Positions 25,401-40,744 of a DNA stretch of 64,000 nucleotides are shown in pieces. Location: positions 275,226,310 to 275,290,309 of the forward strand of contig JARDYH010000002.1 in assembly GCA_029215795.1 (NCBI GenBank), given 5' to 3'. The notes below the pieces were generated by a model. That model had not been told where the DNA came from, made no database searches, and was given only the letters and a program-made list of their open reading frames with translations. Both the position numbers and the translations under genes were made by a program. Every line of letters begins with the position of its first letter. Positions within the stretch are counted from its first letter, which is position 1. Source of the DNA: Anniella stebbinsi. Taxonomy: Eukaryota; Chordata; Lepidosauria; Squamata; Anniellidae.

Positions 25401-28400
25401 CAAACAAACATACAATTCTACACTAAAAAGAAACTTGACCAACAATAATCCTTCAACCAGCAAATCAAACAGCAATCAATTCAACTTAAAAAAAACTTTT
25501 AAAAAAAACTTTAAAAAACAGAATGTTAAAATGCCTGGGCAAGAAGAAATGTTCTAACATGGCAATAAAAGGAAAACAAGATTTTACAGTTAGGCATATA
25601 TTCTCATTGCACTGTATACACAAAGACCACTTGATAGACACCAAATACATCTTATGTTTGGTTCACTGTAAAAATGTTTAATGATCTGATATAACACAGA
25701 TGTAGTTTGCATGCAACAACAACCCAAACTATGAGTTGAGTATGGGTTGTTGAATCATGGGATGTCATTCATGCAAACCTGAAACTATGGGTTAACAATG
25801 GGTTGTTAACCACAAATAACCTAGGAAAAGAACTCATGATCTCATTCACACAATCATTTTCAGCCACAATGGTTTAAATAAGCCATAACCCACCCCCTAC
25901 CTATAGGTTGGCATATTGTCTGAGCCTGGTGAGGGTGGGCTGTTGGTGTGATTTACAAACCACCCATACCCTAAAAGCCCATGGGTTCTGGGTGGTATGT
26001 TAACCACATCAACAACCCAGCCTTTCTGCATTCAGACAACATGATAACCTACAAGTGGGGGTTGGCTTACAGAATGGGCACCTGTGGCACGTGCCATAAC
26101 CCACAGTGGCTTCTTTAAGCCACTATGGCTGAAAATGATTATGCGAACCACTCCATGGGGTATTGTTGGGTTGTGAACCCTAGGTTGTTTTAATGTGTGA
26201 ATCCAGAACCATGGGTTGTTCATGAGTTGTTTTCCTAGACTACAGAGGCATGGTGGGTGGGGAGAGTGGTTTAAAAAAACCTTGACCATTCTACATGCCA
26301 GTACTACAGCATTGCAAAGGCATTTGGGATACAGGGAGGGAGCAGGCAAAGGGAATGAAATAATGCAGAAATTGAAAAACAACAGTGCTTTGCACAATTG
26401 TATGGCAGAAAAATCATGGATATTCTCTGGGACAGACAAAACCCATACTCTGAGTTGTCATTATGTGTAAACCAGACCATATTTTGCATTTAAGTTAAAC
26501 CCTAGACTTCCTTAAGTTAATTTCCCCCAGGACAAGGTCTACAAACAATCAAACTACATAACCTATGAATAAACATGTACATTGGGAGTTCTTTATATCT
26601 GCATGGTGCTTCCTCCCACTATGCAGAATAGGACATGTACAAAGGAATTCATCATACCCATTTTTAGTAACATACTTCAAGATCCCACATCAGCAATAAG
26701 CAGACCAACGGACAAAAAGAAGCTCAGAAGTGGACATCACTAAGCTAGTATAAATAAATAAAAATCGAACAACTACGTGGGTTTATGGGCTGAAGTGCCA
26801 GAACCTAATATTTATTTATCGTAGAATAATAACAAAATAATTGAATTAGAGTGAAATATCAATGCCCAAGGACAGAACACAGGTGCATGCTTTCTACTCT
26901 GGCCATATCCATGACAGTCCTAACCTCTAAATCTGTTCTACAGGATCTGTGGAGCGAGTAAAGAAAATCAGAGACTATGCATTTGTGCACTATAATAATC
27001 GAGAAGATGCAGTGGAAGCCATGAAAGTCTTAAATGGGAAGGTAATGCAGGATTAGCTTTGTATTTGCTGGAAGGCATGTAAGCAGTTGCTTGTGTATAG
27101 CATAATAAAGTTTCATAATGGGTGGGTGTGTGTGTGTGTGTGCGCGCACGTGCGTGCGTATGTACATACGTGCCAGCAATAAAAGGTTTGCCGGGGGGTT
27201 GACCTGAATGGTTTTGATTTGCACTGCAGTGATTTTCTGGTCATGGAAATCTGTAATACATTGTTAGAGTTTGGATCTCAAGTCATCTGGCACACCATTA
27301 TAGTAAGACTAAAAGCATGCTCGCTAGTTATAGTTCCATAAACGTTCAAACAGCAAAGTACAAGCCTAAACTATATTGTGCAATTTGTTTTCAGGCAGTA
27401 AGTTGAGGCCAGTTTTTGTATTACAATCCCCATCTCCCTGCTCCCAAAACATTCCACAGGGTGGGTGGCGGCTCCGTGTAGCACTTGACTGCCACCAGAC
27501 AGGTGGACTGCCCCAATCACGTGGACAGTGTCCATGTCAGCAATACCCAGATTGGATAGGGCTGGCATGAAAACTGTGTACATCCAAGTTATCTACACGA
27601 TGAGAGACTTTCCAAGGTTGTATACCCATATGCCAGTGTCAAACAAAACTGGAGAACATCTAAACTAAGCCAAGGGAATGAAGAGACAAAGGCCCTTTCC
27701 ACACCATAGGGGCGGAGAGAGCAGGAAGTGGGGAAACCCGGAAGTCCAGCATGCAGAGGAAGCACCAGAATGTGATGGCCCTGCTTCTACCGGGCTGTCA
27801 CAACTTGCGCCAGCCATTTATTCTATTTTTTTACAGATCTGCGGAGGTGCGCACGAGCACTCCTGCACAAAAAACAAAACATAGCACGATTGCGCCCCCT
27901 TCCTCCCTGCCATCCTGGGGATGGTGATTTTGCTGTCCCCCCTTGATGGCCTCAGAGTCCCGTGGTGCGGCTTCGTAGCCATCGGTGCAGCCATTCTTAC
28001 TCGCGGGTAAGCGTGGCTGCGCCCAGGATGGGCAGCTACACCAGCTACCCATCTCCCTGCCCTCCCGGGAGCAGGGAACAAACCAGGATAATAGCATTCC
28101 CTGAACTCCCAGGAAAAAGGAGGGCTGGCCCCTGACTGCTTGTGGGATGTTCTGTGTGTCATGCGGACTCTCCGCGAGCAGGCAGGGCAGCCCTGGGAAA
28201 AATGGCTGATGCAGAAAGAGCCAAAGTCTCAGGATGTTGAGAAAATATATAGTTTCATTCTTTGAAGTAGCCCAATGTGTTTCGGTCCTGTATCATATAT
28301 CTGGGCCTTTTTCAGTGGGCAATTGTTCTTAAAAAAAATGCCTGCAGGTGTCTCTGGAAGGTTTGTCCCCAAGATAAATCCTTCGAAAGATGTTGAGCAA

Positions 28401-28893
28401 CTCCAAGGAATAAAACTTTTTAAAAAAAACATCCCAAGACTTTGTCTCTTCTTTCCCTTTGGCATATACCTGTATGTACCTTCTGTTACACAGAAACAGA
28501 GCCAATGGCCTCCAAACGGGTGACTTTAGATGGGAAATGCAGCAAGGCCTCCGTAGATGACCTTGTATCATTGGGAGCCACTTACAGGAGGGGGCATTCT
28601 TTCAAGTACTCTTGTCCCAGGTGTGGAGAGTTCAGTATCTATCACAGAAATGTAGGCTGTTTTTATGGAAAGGGAACATCAGAACCTGCTCCAGTTGGAC
28701 TGCTGCCCCCCACCCCCCATCCCTAGGGCCAACTAACATCAACTACTGTGTAGAAAGGAGCATCCCACTGACTCCTGTTCAGGTAGAACTGGTTGTGTTT
28801 CTCAGTTGTTTTTAAACATGTTGTTCATGCTATATCAGTTGTATTTTATAAACTTTGTAAGTCTCCTTGAGAACTCTAATCAAAAATTGATGG

Positions 28894-28937
<44 letters not shown>

Positions 28938-31900
28938 TATCAATGTGTCTCATTTCTCTCTCTCTTTCTCTCCACATGGACCTCTTTTTTGTTTAAGGTG
29001 CTGGATGGCTCTCCCATTGAAGTCACATTGGCTAAGCCAGTAGACAAAGACAGTTACGTCAGATACACCCGAGGCACAGGAGGCCGAGGAACCGTGTTGC
29101 CAGAGTATACCTATACTTTTGGGCATGTATATGACCCTGCCACAGCCTACCTGGGAGCCCCAGTATTCTATGCACCTCAAGCCTACGCTGCTATTCCCAA
29201 CCTTCACTTTCCTGCTGCTGCTAAAGGAAATATCACCAATAGAGGCTTAATTAGGCCTCCATCCATTAGAGGTAATTCTATTAAGCAGTTCTTGCTCGTT
29301 ACGAGTATGGAATATTTCCCAGCTGAAGTTGGGGGAGTTTGGTTTAAACCCTTTATAGTTTGACAAGTAGGTCAATTGTTGAAGTAAAAAATATGTAATA
29401 TTTCCCTTTGATGGCCACCTGCCTTGCTTCAGATGGTGAGGGCACATCAAGGACAGCTTCCATTGATGAGCTCAATGTACCGGCAGCTTGGAACCAGCAT
29501 TCTTCCAGGTCCCCAGGTCCCAGCCATATAGGGCTTTAAAGATAAGCAATAGCACTTTGAATTGTGCTTGGAAACAGAGTACAATTTGAGATGCTAGGGC
29601 TTAACTTTAAAGCTTATAAAAATGGCTTCCCTTACGTAGTTGCCTTCCCCACAACGGATCTGCACTGTGACAGCAGTGGTGAGTTAGGTAATTTTAGAAT
29701 CTGGACCTAAAGGTCTTACTGGAGGGAAATCGGCTCTTTAGGTGGTCATGTTGATTACGCCACTTCCTTCAAAATGTGGTAAGCCAGCCCTGATGCATTC
29801 AGGGGCCTCCTGCTCCTTCTGCTCTTGGGGGCCCTGGATATGTGTGCCAATGTCCTGCCCTGAACATGCCATGTGGCATATAATGGTTGTGCAGTGAAAG
29901 TTTGGATCAGTTCACACGAATTGCTGTGTTGGGGCAATAGATGAGGCCATTGCAGTTTTGGATTTGTGCAATGTGCCAAAACCATGTTGTCATTAAGTAG
30001 AACCTTGCCACATCCTTCCTCTTTAAATAAGTACGGTCTGGCATAAAATGGTAGTTCCCCTTAACACACTCTAGGTGTGTGCATCTCTCTCTCTCTTTGT
30101 CACACACACACACACACACACACACGAGTAAATATCAGTCATTGTCATTATCAGAAACTTGGCTGGGAGATGATAGTGGGCCGACATGGGCCCAGGCTCT
30201 CCCAGCTGGATACTGTGTTAGTGAGCAGGTGAGGGAAAGTGGGCAGGGGGGGTGGAGTAGCTGTGATCTACAAGGACAATCTTAACCTGACCAGACGTCC
30301 TGTCTGGCAATTGAAACACATCGAGTGTGTGTACCTGAGTCTGAAGGCCAGGGATAGACTAGGGATTCTGTTAGTGTACCGGCCACCCCGCTGCCTATCA
30401 GGCTCCCTGGCCGAGCTCACGGAACTGGTCTCGGAGTTGGTGTTGGATTTGCCCAAGCTTTTGGTCCTGGGCGATTTCAACATCCCATTCGAGGCTGGTT
30501 TGTCAGGTGCAGCTCAGGAGTTCATGGCATCCATGACAACCATGGGCCTATCCCAATTGGTCTCTGGACCTACACATTCAGCAGGTCACACCCTCGATGC
30601 TGTCTTCAGCTCCGAACAGACAGATCTGTGGGCGGAGGTAACAAATACCTCTGCATTGTCATGGACAGAACATTTTCTGGTCAGGGTTAGTATCACGGCT
30701 GCCACCCACCCCTGCAGGGATGGCGGACCTATTAAGATGGTCCTCCCTCGAAGGCTGATGGATCCTTTTGGATTCCAGAAGGCCTTGGAGGGATCTATGG
30801 CTAGTATCGTCGATGGTCCTGTAGAAGCCCTGGTCAATAGATGGAATCAAGACCTAACTAGGGCTATCGACACGATCGCCCCCAAACGTCCTCTCCGACC
30901 CGCTTCTAATCGGGCGCCCTGGTATACAGAAGATCTCAGGGAGTTGAAGCGGAAAGGACAACAGCTGGAGCGCCGATGGTGGAAAACTTGACTTATATCC
31001 GATAAGACACGACATAGAGAACATCTTCGTTCCTATGGGGTGGCAATACGTGCAGTGAAGAAAGCTTTCTTCTCTGCACGCATTGCGTCTGCGAATTCGC
31101 GTCCAGCAGAACTGTTCAGGGTGGTGAGGGGCCTAACCCGGGCACCCTCCCCCCTGAACCCGATTTTAGAGCCTTCGGTAGTTTGCTGTGATGCCTTTAA
31201 CGATCATTTCACAGATAAAATCTCTCGGATAAGAGCCGACTTAGATGCTGTCGTTATAGCAGAGGCTGACAATGGAGTGTCCAGCAACTCTGCGAGTAGA
31301 ATTACACTGGATCAGTTTCAGTTGGTGAGTACCGAGGACGTGGACAAGCTGTTTGGTTGAGTGAGGAGGACGACTTGCCCTCTCGATCCCTGTCCTTCTT
31401 GGCTGGTCACCCAGGGAGGAGATGCAGTTAGATCACAATTACAATATATTATTAATGCATCTCTCAGGGAGGGGAGTTTTCCATCATGTTTAAAAGAAGC
31501 GGTAGTACGGCCACTTCTAAAAAAGCCCTCCCTGGATCCCCTGGACTTTAATAACTACAGGCCGGTATAAAATCTTCCATTTTTGGGCAAGGTGATCGAG
31601 AGGGCAGTTGCCTTCCAACTGCAAGCAGTTTTGGATGATACAGATTTTCTAGACCCATTTCAAACTGGCTTCAGAGCAGGATATGGAGTTGAGACTGCTA
31701 TGGTCGCCTTAGTGGATGATCTACGCTTAAGTATTGACAGGGGGAGTGTGTCCCTGTTGGTACTCCTGGACCTCTCAGCGGCTTTCAATACCATCGACCA
31801 TGGTATCCTTCTGGAACGCCTGAGGGAATTGGGACTCGGGGGCACTGTGCTTCAGTGGTTCCGGTCCTACCTCTCGGGCAGGTTCCAGATGCTGATGCTT

Positions 31901-33014
31901 GGGGATAGTTGCTCTTCAAAGAAGGAGCAGCTATGTGGTGTACCACAAGGTGCCATCCTATCCCCAATGCTGTTTAACATCTACATGAAACCGCTGGGAG
32001 AGATCATCCGGACGCATGGGGCGGGGTGCTATCAATACGATGATGACACCCAAATATATTTCTCTATGCCTTTGACAACAGTGTCAGCTAAGGATAGTGT
32101 ATGAATGAATGCTTGGAGGCGGTAATGGGCTGGATGAGGAAAAACAAACTGAAGCTGAATCCAGACAAGACGGAGGTGCTTACTGTCAAGAGCCACAACC
32201 TGGGGTTGGAGGTGTGACAACCAGTTCTGGATGGGGTTACACTCCCCCTGAAAGGCTGTGTTCGCAGCTTGGGGGTGCTCCTGGATCCATCGCTCCAAAT
32301 GACAGTTCAGATAGATGCGACTGCCAGGAGTGCCTACTATCAGCTTCGGCTGATACACCAGCTGCGCCCCTTCCTAGAGTTGGAAGACCTAAAATCAGTA
32401 GTGCACACACTGGTAACTTCGAGGCTCGACTTCTGCAATGCGCTGTACATAGGGCTACCTCTGTGCCTAGTCCGGAAACTTCAATTAGTTCAAAATATGG
32501 CAGCCAGGTTGGTCACCGGTACATCTAGGGGTGACCACATTACACCAGTTTTAAAATCTCTTCACTGGCTGCCAATCAGTTTCCGGGCGAAGTACAAAGT
32601 GTTGGTTATTACCTTTAAAGCCCTACATGGTTTGGGTCCAGGTTACCTACGGGATCGCCTTCTCCCATACAATCCGCCCCGCACGCTCAGGTCCTCTGGG
32701 AAGAATATACTACAGTCAACAAGAACTAGACTGACAACCATTACCCAGAGGACCTTCTCTTCTGCCGCTCCCAGATTGTGGAAGGACCTGCCGGGAGAGA
32801 TTCGCCAACTCACCAGTCTTCAGGAATTTAAAAGATCTATAAAGACTGATCTCTTCCGGCAGGCCTACCCAGATGAATTTTAAAGTGTTTTATTGGTGTT
32901 TTATTGGTATTTTAATGATGTATTGGTTTTATGTGCTTTTAATCAGTTTTGTATTTTATGTTTAATGCTGTTCCCCGCCTCGATCCGTTGGGAGAGGCGG
33001 GTAATAAATAAATA

Positions 33015-33054
<40 letters not shown>

Positions 33055-36000
33055 GCTAATTTCTCTTATTACCCTCCACATTAAAACTAGTTCCACCTCT
33101 ATTAAAATGGCATGTGCCAGTTTTCATCAAATGAGAATAGAATTGCACAAAGATTATGCAATATATGACTGAGATTTAGCTCTAAATAGCTCATTTCAGG
33201 GCCAAAGCAGATATTAAAGACATAGCTAGCTGTTCCAGCTTTTTTTCAGTTTTAGTCTAGTGTAAGTATGCAGGGCCTAAACTGGTCTCTGGTGTGGTAG
33301 ATACGGGGACTTTGACCCTTCCCTCCCCCTCTGTGGCCCCGATCCAGATGGAGCTCCCCACGCATACCATTTATATTGCAAAATACTGACCCCTTTACTT
33401 TAAGCACCCAACATGGTGAAAGCCAGAGTTCCACTGATGTGCTTTTGATGGGAAAGATTTGAGAAGTTCAATCATGAACAAATTAAAACACATACATGCA
33501 ATTTGGTACTGCAGCATCAAAGAGTTACCTAAATGTGGTATCACAGATCAAGCACTGAAGACAGAACATTCATGTCACTTAGGGTGTCCATATGGAAAGG
33601 AGGACAAGGCTCCTGTATCTTTAACAGTTGGGTAGAAAAGGAGATTTCAGCAGATGTCATTTGTATTCATGCAACACCTGGTGAAATTCCCTCTTCATCA
33701 CAACTGTGAAAGCTGCAGGAGCCCTACTAGAGTGAACAGATACAAAAGAGGGCAGGGCTCCTGCAACTTTCACAGTTGTGATGAAGAGGGAATTTCACCC
33801 AGCGCTGCATGCACACAAATGACACCTGCTGAAATTCCCTTTTCTATGCAAGTGTCACCTCAAACCTCATGGTTTTCAGTGGAATCAGATCACACATTCT
33901 GTTGAGCTCTGTCAGGTGCTGAGTTATTCAGGGATGAAATATCAAGTGATGTACAGGAGGGTGTGAACATCCCATAATTCTTTACCAGATATAATTCCAA
34001 CTGGAGTGAATCAGTTGGAATATGTGATAGGAATGCGGTTGGTAGTGAACCAAGTTTTCTGGTTCAATGTTGGTAAAAATAATGAGGTTAAATAATGGGA
34101 AGCTTAAACTTAAACCTGGGAATGTTGATCAATCTAATTGTTGCTATTGAACCTTAGTCATTAAATGGAAATCAATTTAGAAATGTCCCTATCCCCAATC
34201 AAGATAATCTGTGCCCAAACTCAATAAAAAGATACACTTCATAGTAAACTGCACAGAAGAAATGAAATGGGGATAGTAATTGAGAATTAATCTGGGTTTT
34301 CCAGTTCCTGCATTTTCAGGCACATCACAAAATGAAGATTGGCCAAAACCTGTCTGATATTAATAATGACAGGGCTGGAATTTAGTGCAAAAGCAATACA
34401 GTTGGAAGGATAATCTTGTGGATATACACTGCAATGGACTGCAATTCCCTGGTTCATCATGTTTTCTAGACTGAGGCATTTTTTTTTAAAAAAAGAAACC
34501 TGGGAATCCTGAAGCTTGTAGGCTAAAATTGCAGATACTAAAAATGACAACACGCCCACAAGGTACTATCAAAATTGGAACAATACAGTCCTATCAGTAC
34601 TTGCACATATCCATGGGCATTATTGCCCTTCACTTGAAAGGCAATAAAGGGATTTTGTGCTCTGAGCTTGGCTCTTTTTCAGTGAATTACATTTTATAAA
34701 CACGAAGCAGCAGAGACAGCACAAAAAATGTTAACGCCTAAGGCATAAAATCTAAAGGGTGCGGTGTATATAATAAAAATATATAATCATTTACAAATGT
34801 GCTACCCTGTATTGCCAGAATCTGCTGCCAGAGCTGGGCCAATTCTCCTTGCCTAACAGTAGGGCCAGCCATGCCCAGTATAATTTTATCCACCTAGGGC
34901 TTCTCCATCCAATCTCTGAATCAAGTATCAGCATGTGGGTTCAAGCCTTCCAATACAGTAAGAATCAGGGAGATTTTTCTGTGATTTGATTCAGTTTAAT
35001 GCCTTCTTACATTCCTAGAAATTTACATGAATGTACCTGTAGGGGCTGCAGGAGTTAGAGGACTAGGAGGCCGTGGCTACTTGGCTAACCCTGCCCTGGG
35101 GCGTGGATACCAGCTCAAAGGAGAAAAAAGAGGGGAGGAAAAACTCTATGACCTTTTGCCAGGAATGGAACTTACGCCAATGAATCACATCAGTTTAAAG
35201 CCGCAAGGAGTGAAACTTGCTCCGCAGGTGGGTAGAACAGAAATACTTCCACTCTTGACACTTGCTATGGCATTTTGCTACGCATTGTGACTCTGTTGGT
35301 TTCTTCTGCTTAACAGTTCAGAGCCAAATTTTGAACTGAACAGCACTTTTAAGATTGTACACAATTGTGGTTGTCTCCCCACTCTATTGATGTATTTACA
35401 ATATTTATATACTGCTTCACATTTGAAACAAATCCTGAAGTGGTTCACAAAAGAATCAAAACAAACACAAAACAAGCAAACAAAATGACAAGCACAGATG
35501 CACCAGCAACCCTAGACACAACAACCCCACTAGAGGATTCCCTGACAACGCCACAACCTGAAACACACAGCGACGCAACAAATATGAACATAGAGCAGCA
35601 ACTAATGGAAGAAATTGAGACAAATCTAACAAAATGGAGAGAAACTGACCCAATGAAAAGAAACCCACTACTTAGACTAAAGTTTAACAAGGACACACAG
35701 AAACTTATAAACGTGATTAATAGTAAACTCACAACATACATTAATAACGATAGCAACCTAGAAGAAATCCACACAAGTCATCTATGCAGCAGCCACAGCA
35801 ATCCTCAGTCTGCAGCAAACAGGAACTCCCCACAAACAATGACACACACAGGAGATTAGAGACCAAACCAAAATGGCAAATCAGAATTGAAAACAAAATG
35901 GAAAACTACGAAAGGATATAGGAAGAATGACACAATACATGAATGGAAATCATTTGAAAAATATCCTCAAAAATATCCAACACATCATAGCAAATAATAA

Positions 36001-38265
36001 AGAAAACCCAATAGTAGCTCTCGACATGCTTGCAGTCCAGACCACCAGGCTAAGAAAATACAAAGAATCAGATGAAAGGAAAGCCGAAAACGCTCTCTTT
36101 AAAAGAAACGAGAAATTATTATACCAAAGAATAAGCAAGAAAAAAGAAAACAACATTACACCCCCAACTAAAGAAGAAATAACCACTTTCTGGAAAAATA
36201 GCTGGTCAGAACCAGTATAACACAAAGAAAGCACAAACTGGATAAGACAAGAAGAAGAGAGACAACTACCACAGCAAATAGAATATACAATAAAGCTGGA
36301 TGAATTGAAGGAAACAATACAAAGGACACACAACTAGAAAGCACCCGGCCTGGACCAAATTCAATTTTTGGGGTACAAACAGTTTACATCAACACATGAA
36401 TATCTTGCTCAACAGATCAACACAGTTATAGAACACCCACACCTATTCTCTATATTTCCTACTGAAGACAAAACCTACATTAAAACCAAAACCCCAGACA
36501 CCCAAAATCCAATTGACTACAGACCCATAACATGCCTTCCAACATTCAACAAAATTATAACTGCCACACTCACACAGAAAATTGAAGCACATCTCAACCA
36601 ACAGTATATAAATCATGAGTCAGATCTCTTTGGATCCAGTCCATGATTTATATACTGTCTTTCCAACACAAGGTCTTCAAGGCATCTTACAATCCAGCAT
36701 CTAACAATTTTTTAAAAAGAAATCAATATAGGGACTGATCTAATGATTAGGATTTAGTCTAAATCAGGGAGGACAACCTCCAGCTCACAGAGTTTGTTCA
36801 TCTGGCCCATGGAGTCTTGGGCTCCTCCATGGGCCCCTCCCCCTCCTCTCTCAACTAACCCAGAAAACCAAGTTAACAAAGTGAACTAGCAACTACAATA
36901 AATGTGACAAGAGATTGGGATGTCACTAATCAAAAGGTAGAGAATATAAAATAGTTTTCACTAGGTGTCTAAATAATGAAAGTTGGTGCCAAACAGATAT
37001 TTCTAGGAAAGGTTCCATAGTCAAGTTGCATCCAGAGCTGACCACTAGTTGCTTATCTCATGAATGCAGATCCTATATTAATGAAGGGCATTGGCAACCC
37101 AAAATACCTTGCCAATGCAATCTATTAAAGAAATATTAGACAATGAGTTTCAAGACTGTAATCATATATTCTGTTATCAATGAATATATTGTTCATACTA
37201 GATATTAGAAGAGATCTGCCAGAAGAACAACTGGGGACAGCCCATCTACCAACTTCATTCTGCCATCGGACAAGACCAAAGACAGCTGTTCTTATATAAA
37301 ATCACCATTCCTGCCCTGGCCAGTCAAAATCCTGCTATGTATGTATCTATTGCAGTTGCTGGGTTTAATCCTTAGGGTGGGACGTTTTGGGTGCGTAGGG
37401 ATGGAAAACCTTATTTAGTGTATTTACTAATCCCACAGCCATACAATGCAGCATTTATTATCTTTCCAACTTGGCAACAAGGGGAACACATTACTGATAA
37501 ATATTTTCAATAGAAATTGAATTTATCACCAGGGTAGGAATTGTGCATACTAAAAAACAAACTTTTATGCCTCTGTAAGTTCCATGAAAAGAACGAGTCC
37601 ATAGGTTGCTGGGCTTTAATAATTTGTTTTACTCAAATGCATATACATGAACGCTTGTTCTATGTGTGTCTTGCCCTAACTGCTATGGGGGCCTAGAAGG
37701 ACCCTTTTTGGCACTCTGTGGTGGTCCTGATGCATTTTTTTTCATCAATCCTGTTTTAAAAACCATTTTTGTAGAGGTGCAGGGGGCAATTGGGGAGCTG
37801 CACTGGGGGCAGCGTGGGCTGCATGCAGCCTGCGGCCTGCACGTTGCCCACCCCTGCCTGGTTCCCCATATGGAAGGAAATAAGTCTGGGTAGGACTCAT
37901 AGGTGCATGAAGTGGTTCATAGGCAATCATGGGAAACTCAGGTCATGTCAGGTCAGGTCAGCCTTGGTATTATGACACTGATCTTCTTTTATATCTAACT
38001 ATACTGTTCATATCTAACTTTACAAGTCCCAAACCCACCTCCTTCTCCTTTGGCCCATTAGTTTTATTCAGTGAGTGAAAATATTGTAAGCATACCATGA
38101 AAGCTAAAAGCAGAGTTTTGCACTTCCAGTGGAGATGTTTCCGTAGTAAGTGTGCTTAGGATGGCATCCTTAAAGCATGACTGTTCTAACCCTCCACCAT
38201 GCCCCTTCCATTTTTAACAAGAATTTGCCAACATGTAGCATTTTAAGCAGTGTCGGTGATTCAAG

Positions 38266-38300
<35 letters not shown>

Positions 38301-40713
38301 AAGTATGCTTCCCAAATAAAATCAATTAATGTTTACAACTGATTTTATAGGCAACCTTTCACACCGCCCAAGCTAAGCGCTTATGTAGATGAAGCCAAAA
38401 CTTATGCAGCAGAATATACTCTTCAGACCTTGGGCATTCCCACTGAGGGAGCAGAGACCCCTGCTGCTACAGCAACGTTTCCAGGTATGTACCATTTATA
38501 GGCATTGGCTCAGATCCGAAGAGCCTAGACATTACTTTAAAACTGTGTCTAGCAACTATGTCTTGTTTTGCTTATTTACTCTTAAGCTGATATAGGGGCT
38601 TCTATCCAGATTTTAAAAGTCTGGATCTCCTACCTGCCACACTAGAGTCTTGATTCAAATGGGGCACTCTGCACCTACTCTAGAGTAAACAATCTATGTG
38701 TGCACGTGTGTGGAGGATGCAGATGCTAGTTCCTGATTTAAAATAATGTCTGTTTTGTCCCTTACATAAGTTAAGGTAAGTTAACTAAAGGACCAATCCT
38801 ATGCATGTTTAGACAAGAAGAAAGAAGGCCTACAACTGCCAACATGTTAAAGGCAGCAAAATAATAGTCATCTATGAATCCTTGTTTTTTCAATGGTATT
38901 TCAGGATCAAACCAAACTAAATGTTCTGCTGATCATGCTTGGTTTAACTATGTGTGATAGTTTTCCTTATTCTTGAATAAGTATGTGCAGCCCTCATTTG
39001 GATTTGGACCACAGTGCCTCCCCCAAATTCCACCACCACCCCGCCCCCATGAGAGGTGGTTTATAAAGGGGGCAAAGTCTCACTTGTTCTATGGAGATTC
39101 CCCCGTGTGTTTTTTTAAAAAAAACCATTTGGGGGAAATTGGGGGGGGGGGAAATATAACCCTCCCAGAGCACTGTGCTCTGAATCTGAATTGGGGCCAT
39201 GCAAGAGTAAGGAAAACAACAGCTATACTATGCATGATTAGCTGAACGTTAAATTTGGCCCTCAGTTCCTTAGGGTGACCAGATAAAATCCAGGTCAGGG
39301 CTCATGTAACTTTAGCAGTTGTAGAGAAAAGGGAATTTCAGCCAGTGTCATTTGTATGCAATTAGTTCCTGGTGATATTCCCTCTTCATCACAACAGTGA
39401 AAGTTGCAGGCACTATACTAGAGTGACCATATACAAAAGAAGGCAGGGCCCCTGCAACTTTAACTGTTGTGATGAAGAGGGAATATCACCAGGAACTAAT
39501 TGCATACAAATGACACTGGCTGAAATTCCCTTTTCTCTACAACTGTTAAAGTTACATGAGCCCTCACCTGGATTTTATCTGGTCAGCCTACAGTTCCTTT
39601 TCTTTATGAACGTCATTTCATACACCGTGCTCTATTTTAGCAACTATTTTGAAGGTTTAACAGCTTAACCACACAGACATCATGACAGGTTCAAGTGAGA
39701 AAGGTTCAAGTTTATTCAAAACAAGTGTTAATGGTTTTTCTAAGCACTGAAATGGAAATTTGAATGGGCACAACAACTTCCCACATACAGGAGTTTACGT
39801 TGGCAGCTTTGGCTTAAACCATGAGAAAACTAATAAAACTGAAAATCTTCTGATGTTGCAACGAATGCTTCAAATTTGGGGGGCTGTCCCATTTCATGCA
39901 GAAGGCTGAAATAATGTATTTGGCATAATTCACCAGATATTGGTTATATCACAGGTTAAGAGCAGTGCTCTGGATTTCTAAGTCTGGATTTCTAGACTTT
40001 ATCCTAACACCAGGCCCAGCTACTATTTATTGCTTCCTTTCCTTGCCTGCCAATCTTTCCTGCTGCTTGAAGAAAATAAATCCCAATTCACAGATGCCGT
40101 CAGGAGCACAGTAATCACTTAAACATGCATCCGCAAGGACAATCTCCACACGGCAAGCTGTTCACGTGAAGCATGTGGTTTCAGCACATTTCGCCATTCC
40201 ATGGCAACCTTCCTTCCATTGCATTTGGCCATCAGGGGAAAAAATGGCCATGACAGCCACGTGGGGAGTCACTCACATCAATGGCTTGCCGCATGCAGGA
40301 GTATTCATGTAGCTGCATTTCAAGCAGCCAACTGCACTGTAATTCCACTGGCATGTACAAATTGTGCTTCAGAGGGGATTTGTAGAACCCTCCAGGCCAG
40401 GGGAAATCTCCAGGACACACGCGGTATGAACAGCACATTGCTTGGCTAAACTACATGCTACATTAAATGTGTAGTATGTGGGTGACCATAATCTCTCCTG
40501 CTGGGAGAGATCCGTGAACTTACCAGTCTTCAGGAATTTAAACAATCTATAAAGACTGAGCTCTTCCGGCAGGCCTACTCAGATGAATTTTAAGTGTGTT
40601 ATTGGTGTTTTAATGATATATTGGTTTTATGTATTTTTAATCTGTTTTGTGTGTTTTATGATGATGTTGTTCCCCGCCTCGATCCGGAGGGAGAGGCGGG
40701 TAATAAATAAATA

Positions 40714-40744
<31 letters not shown>

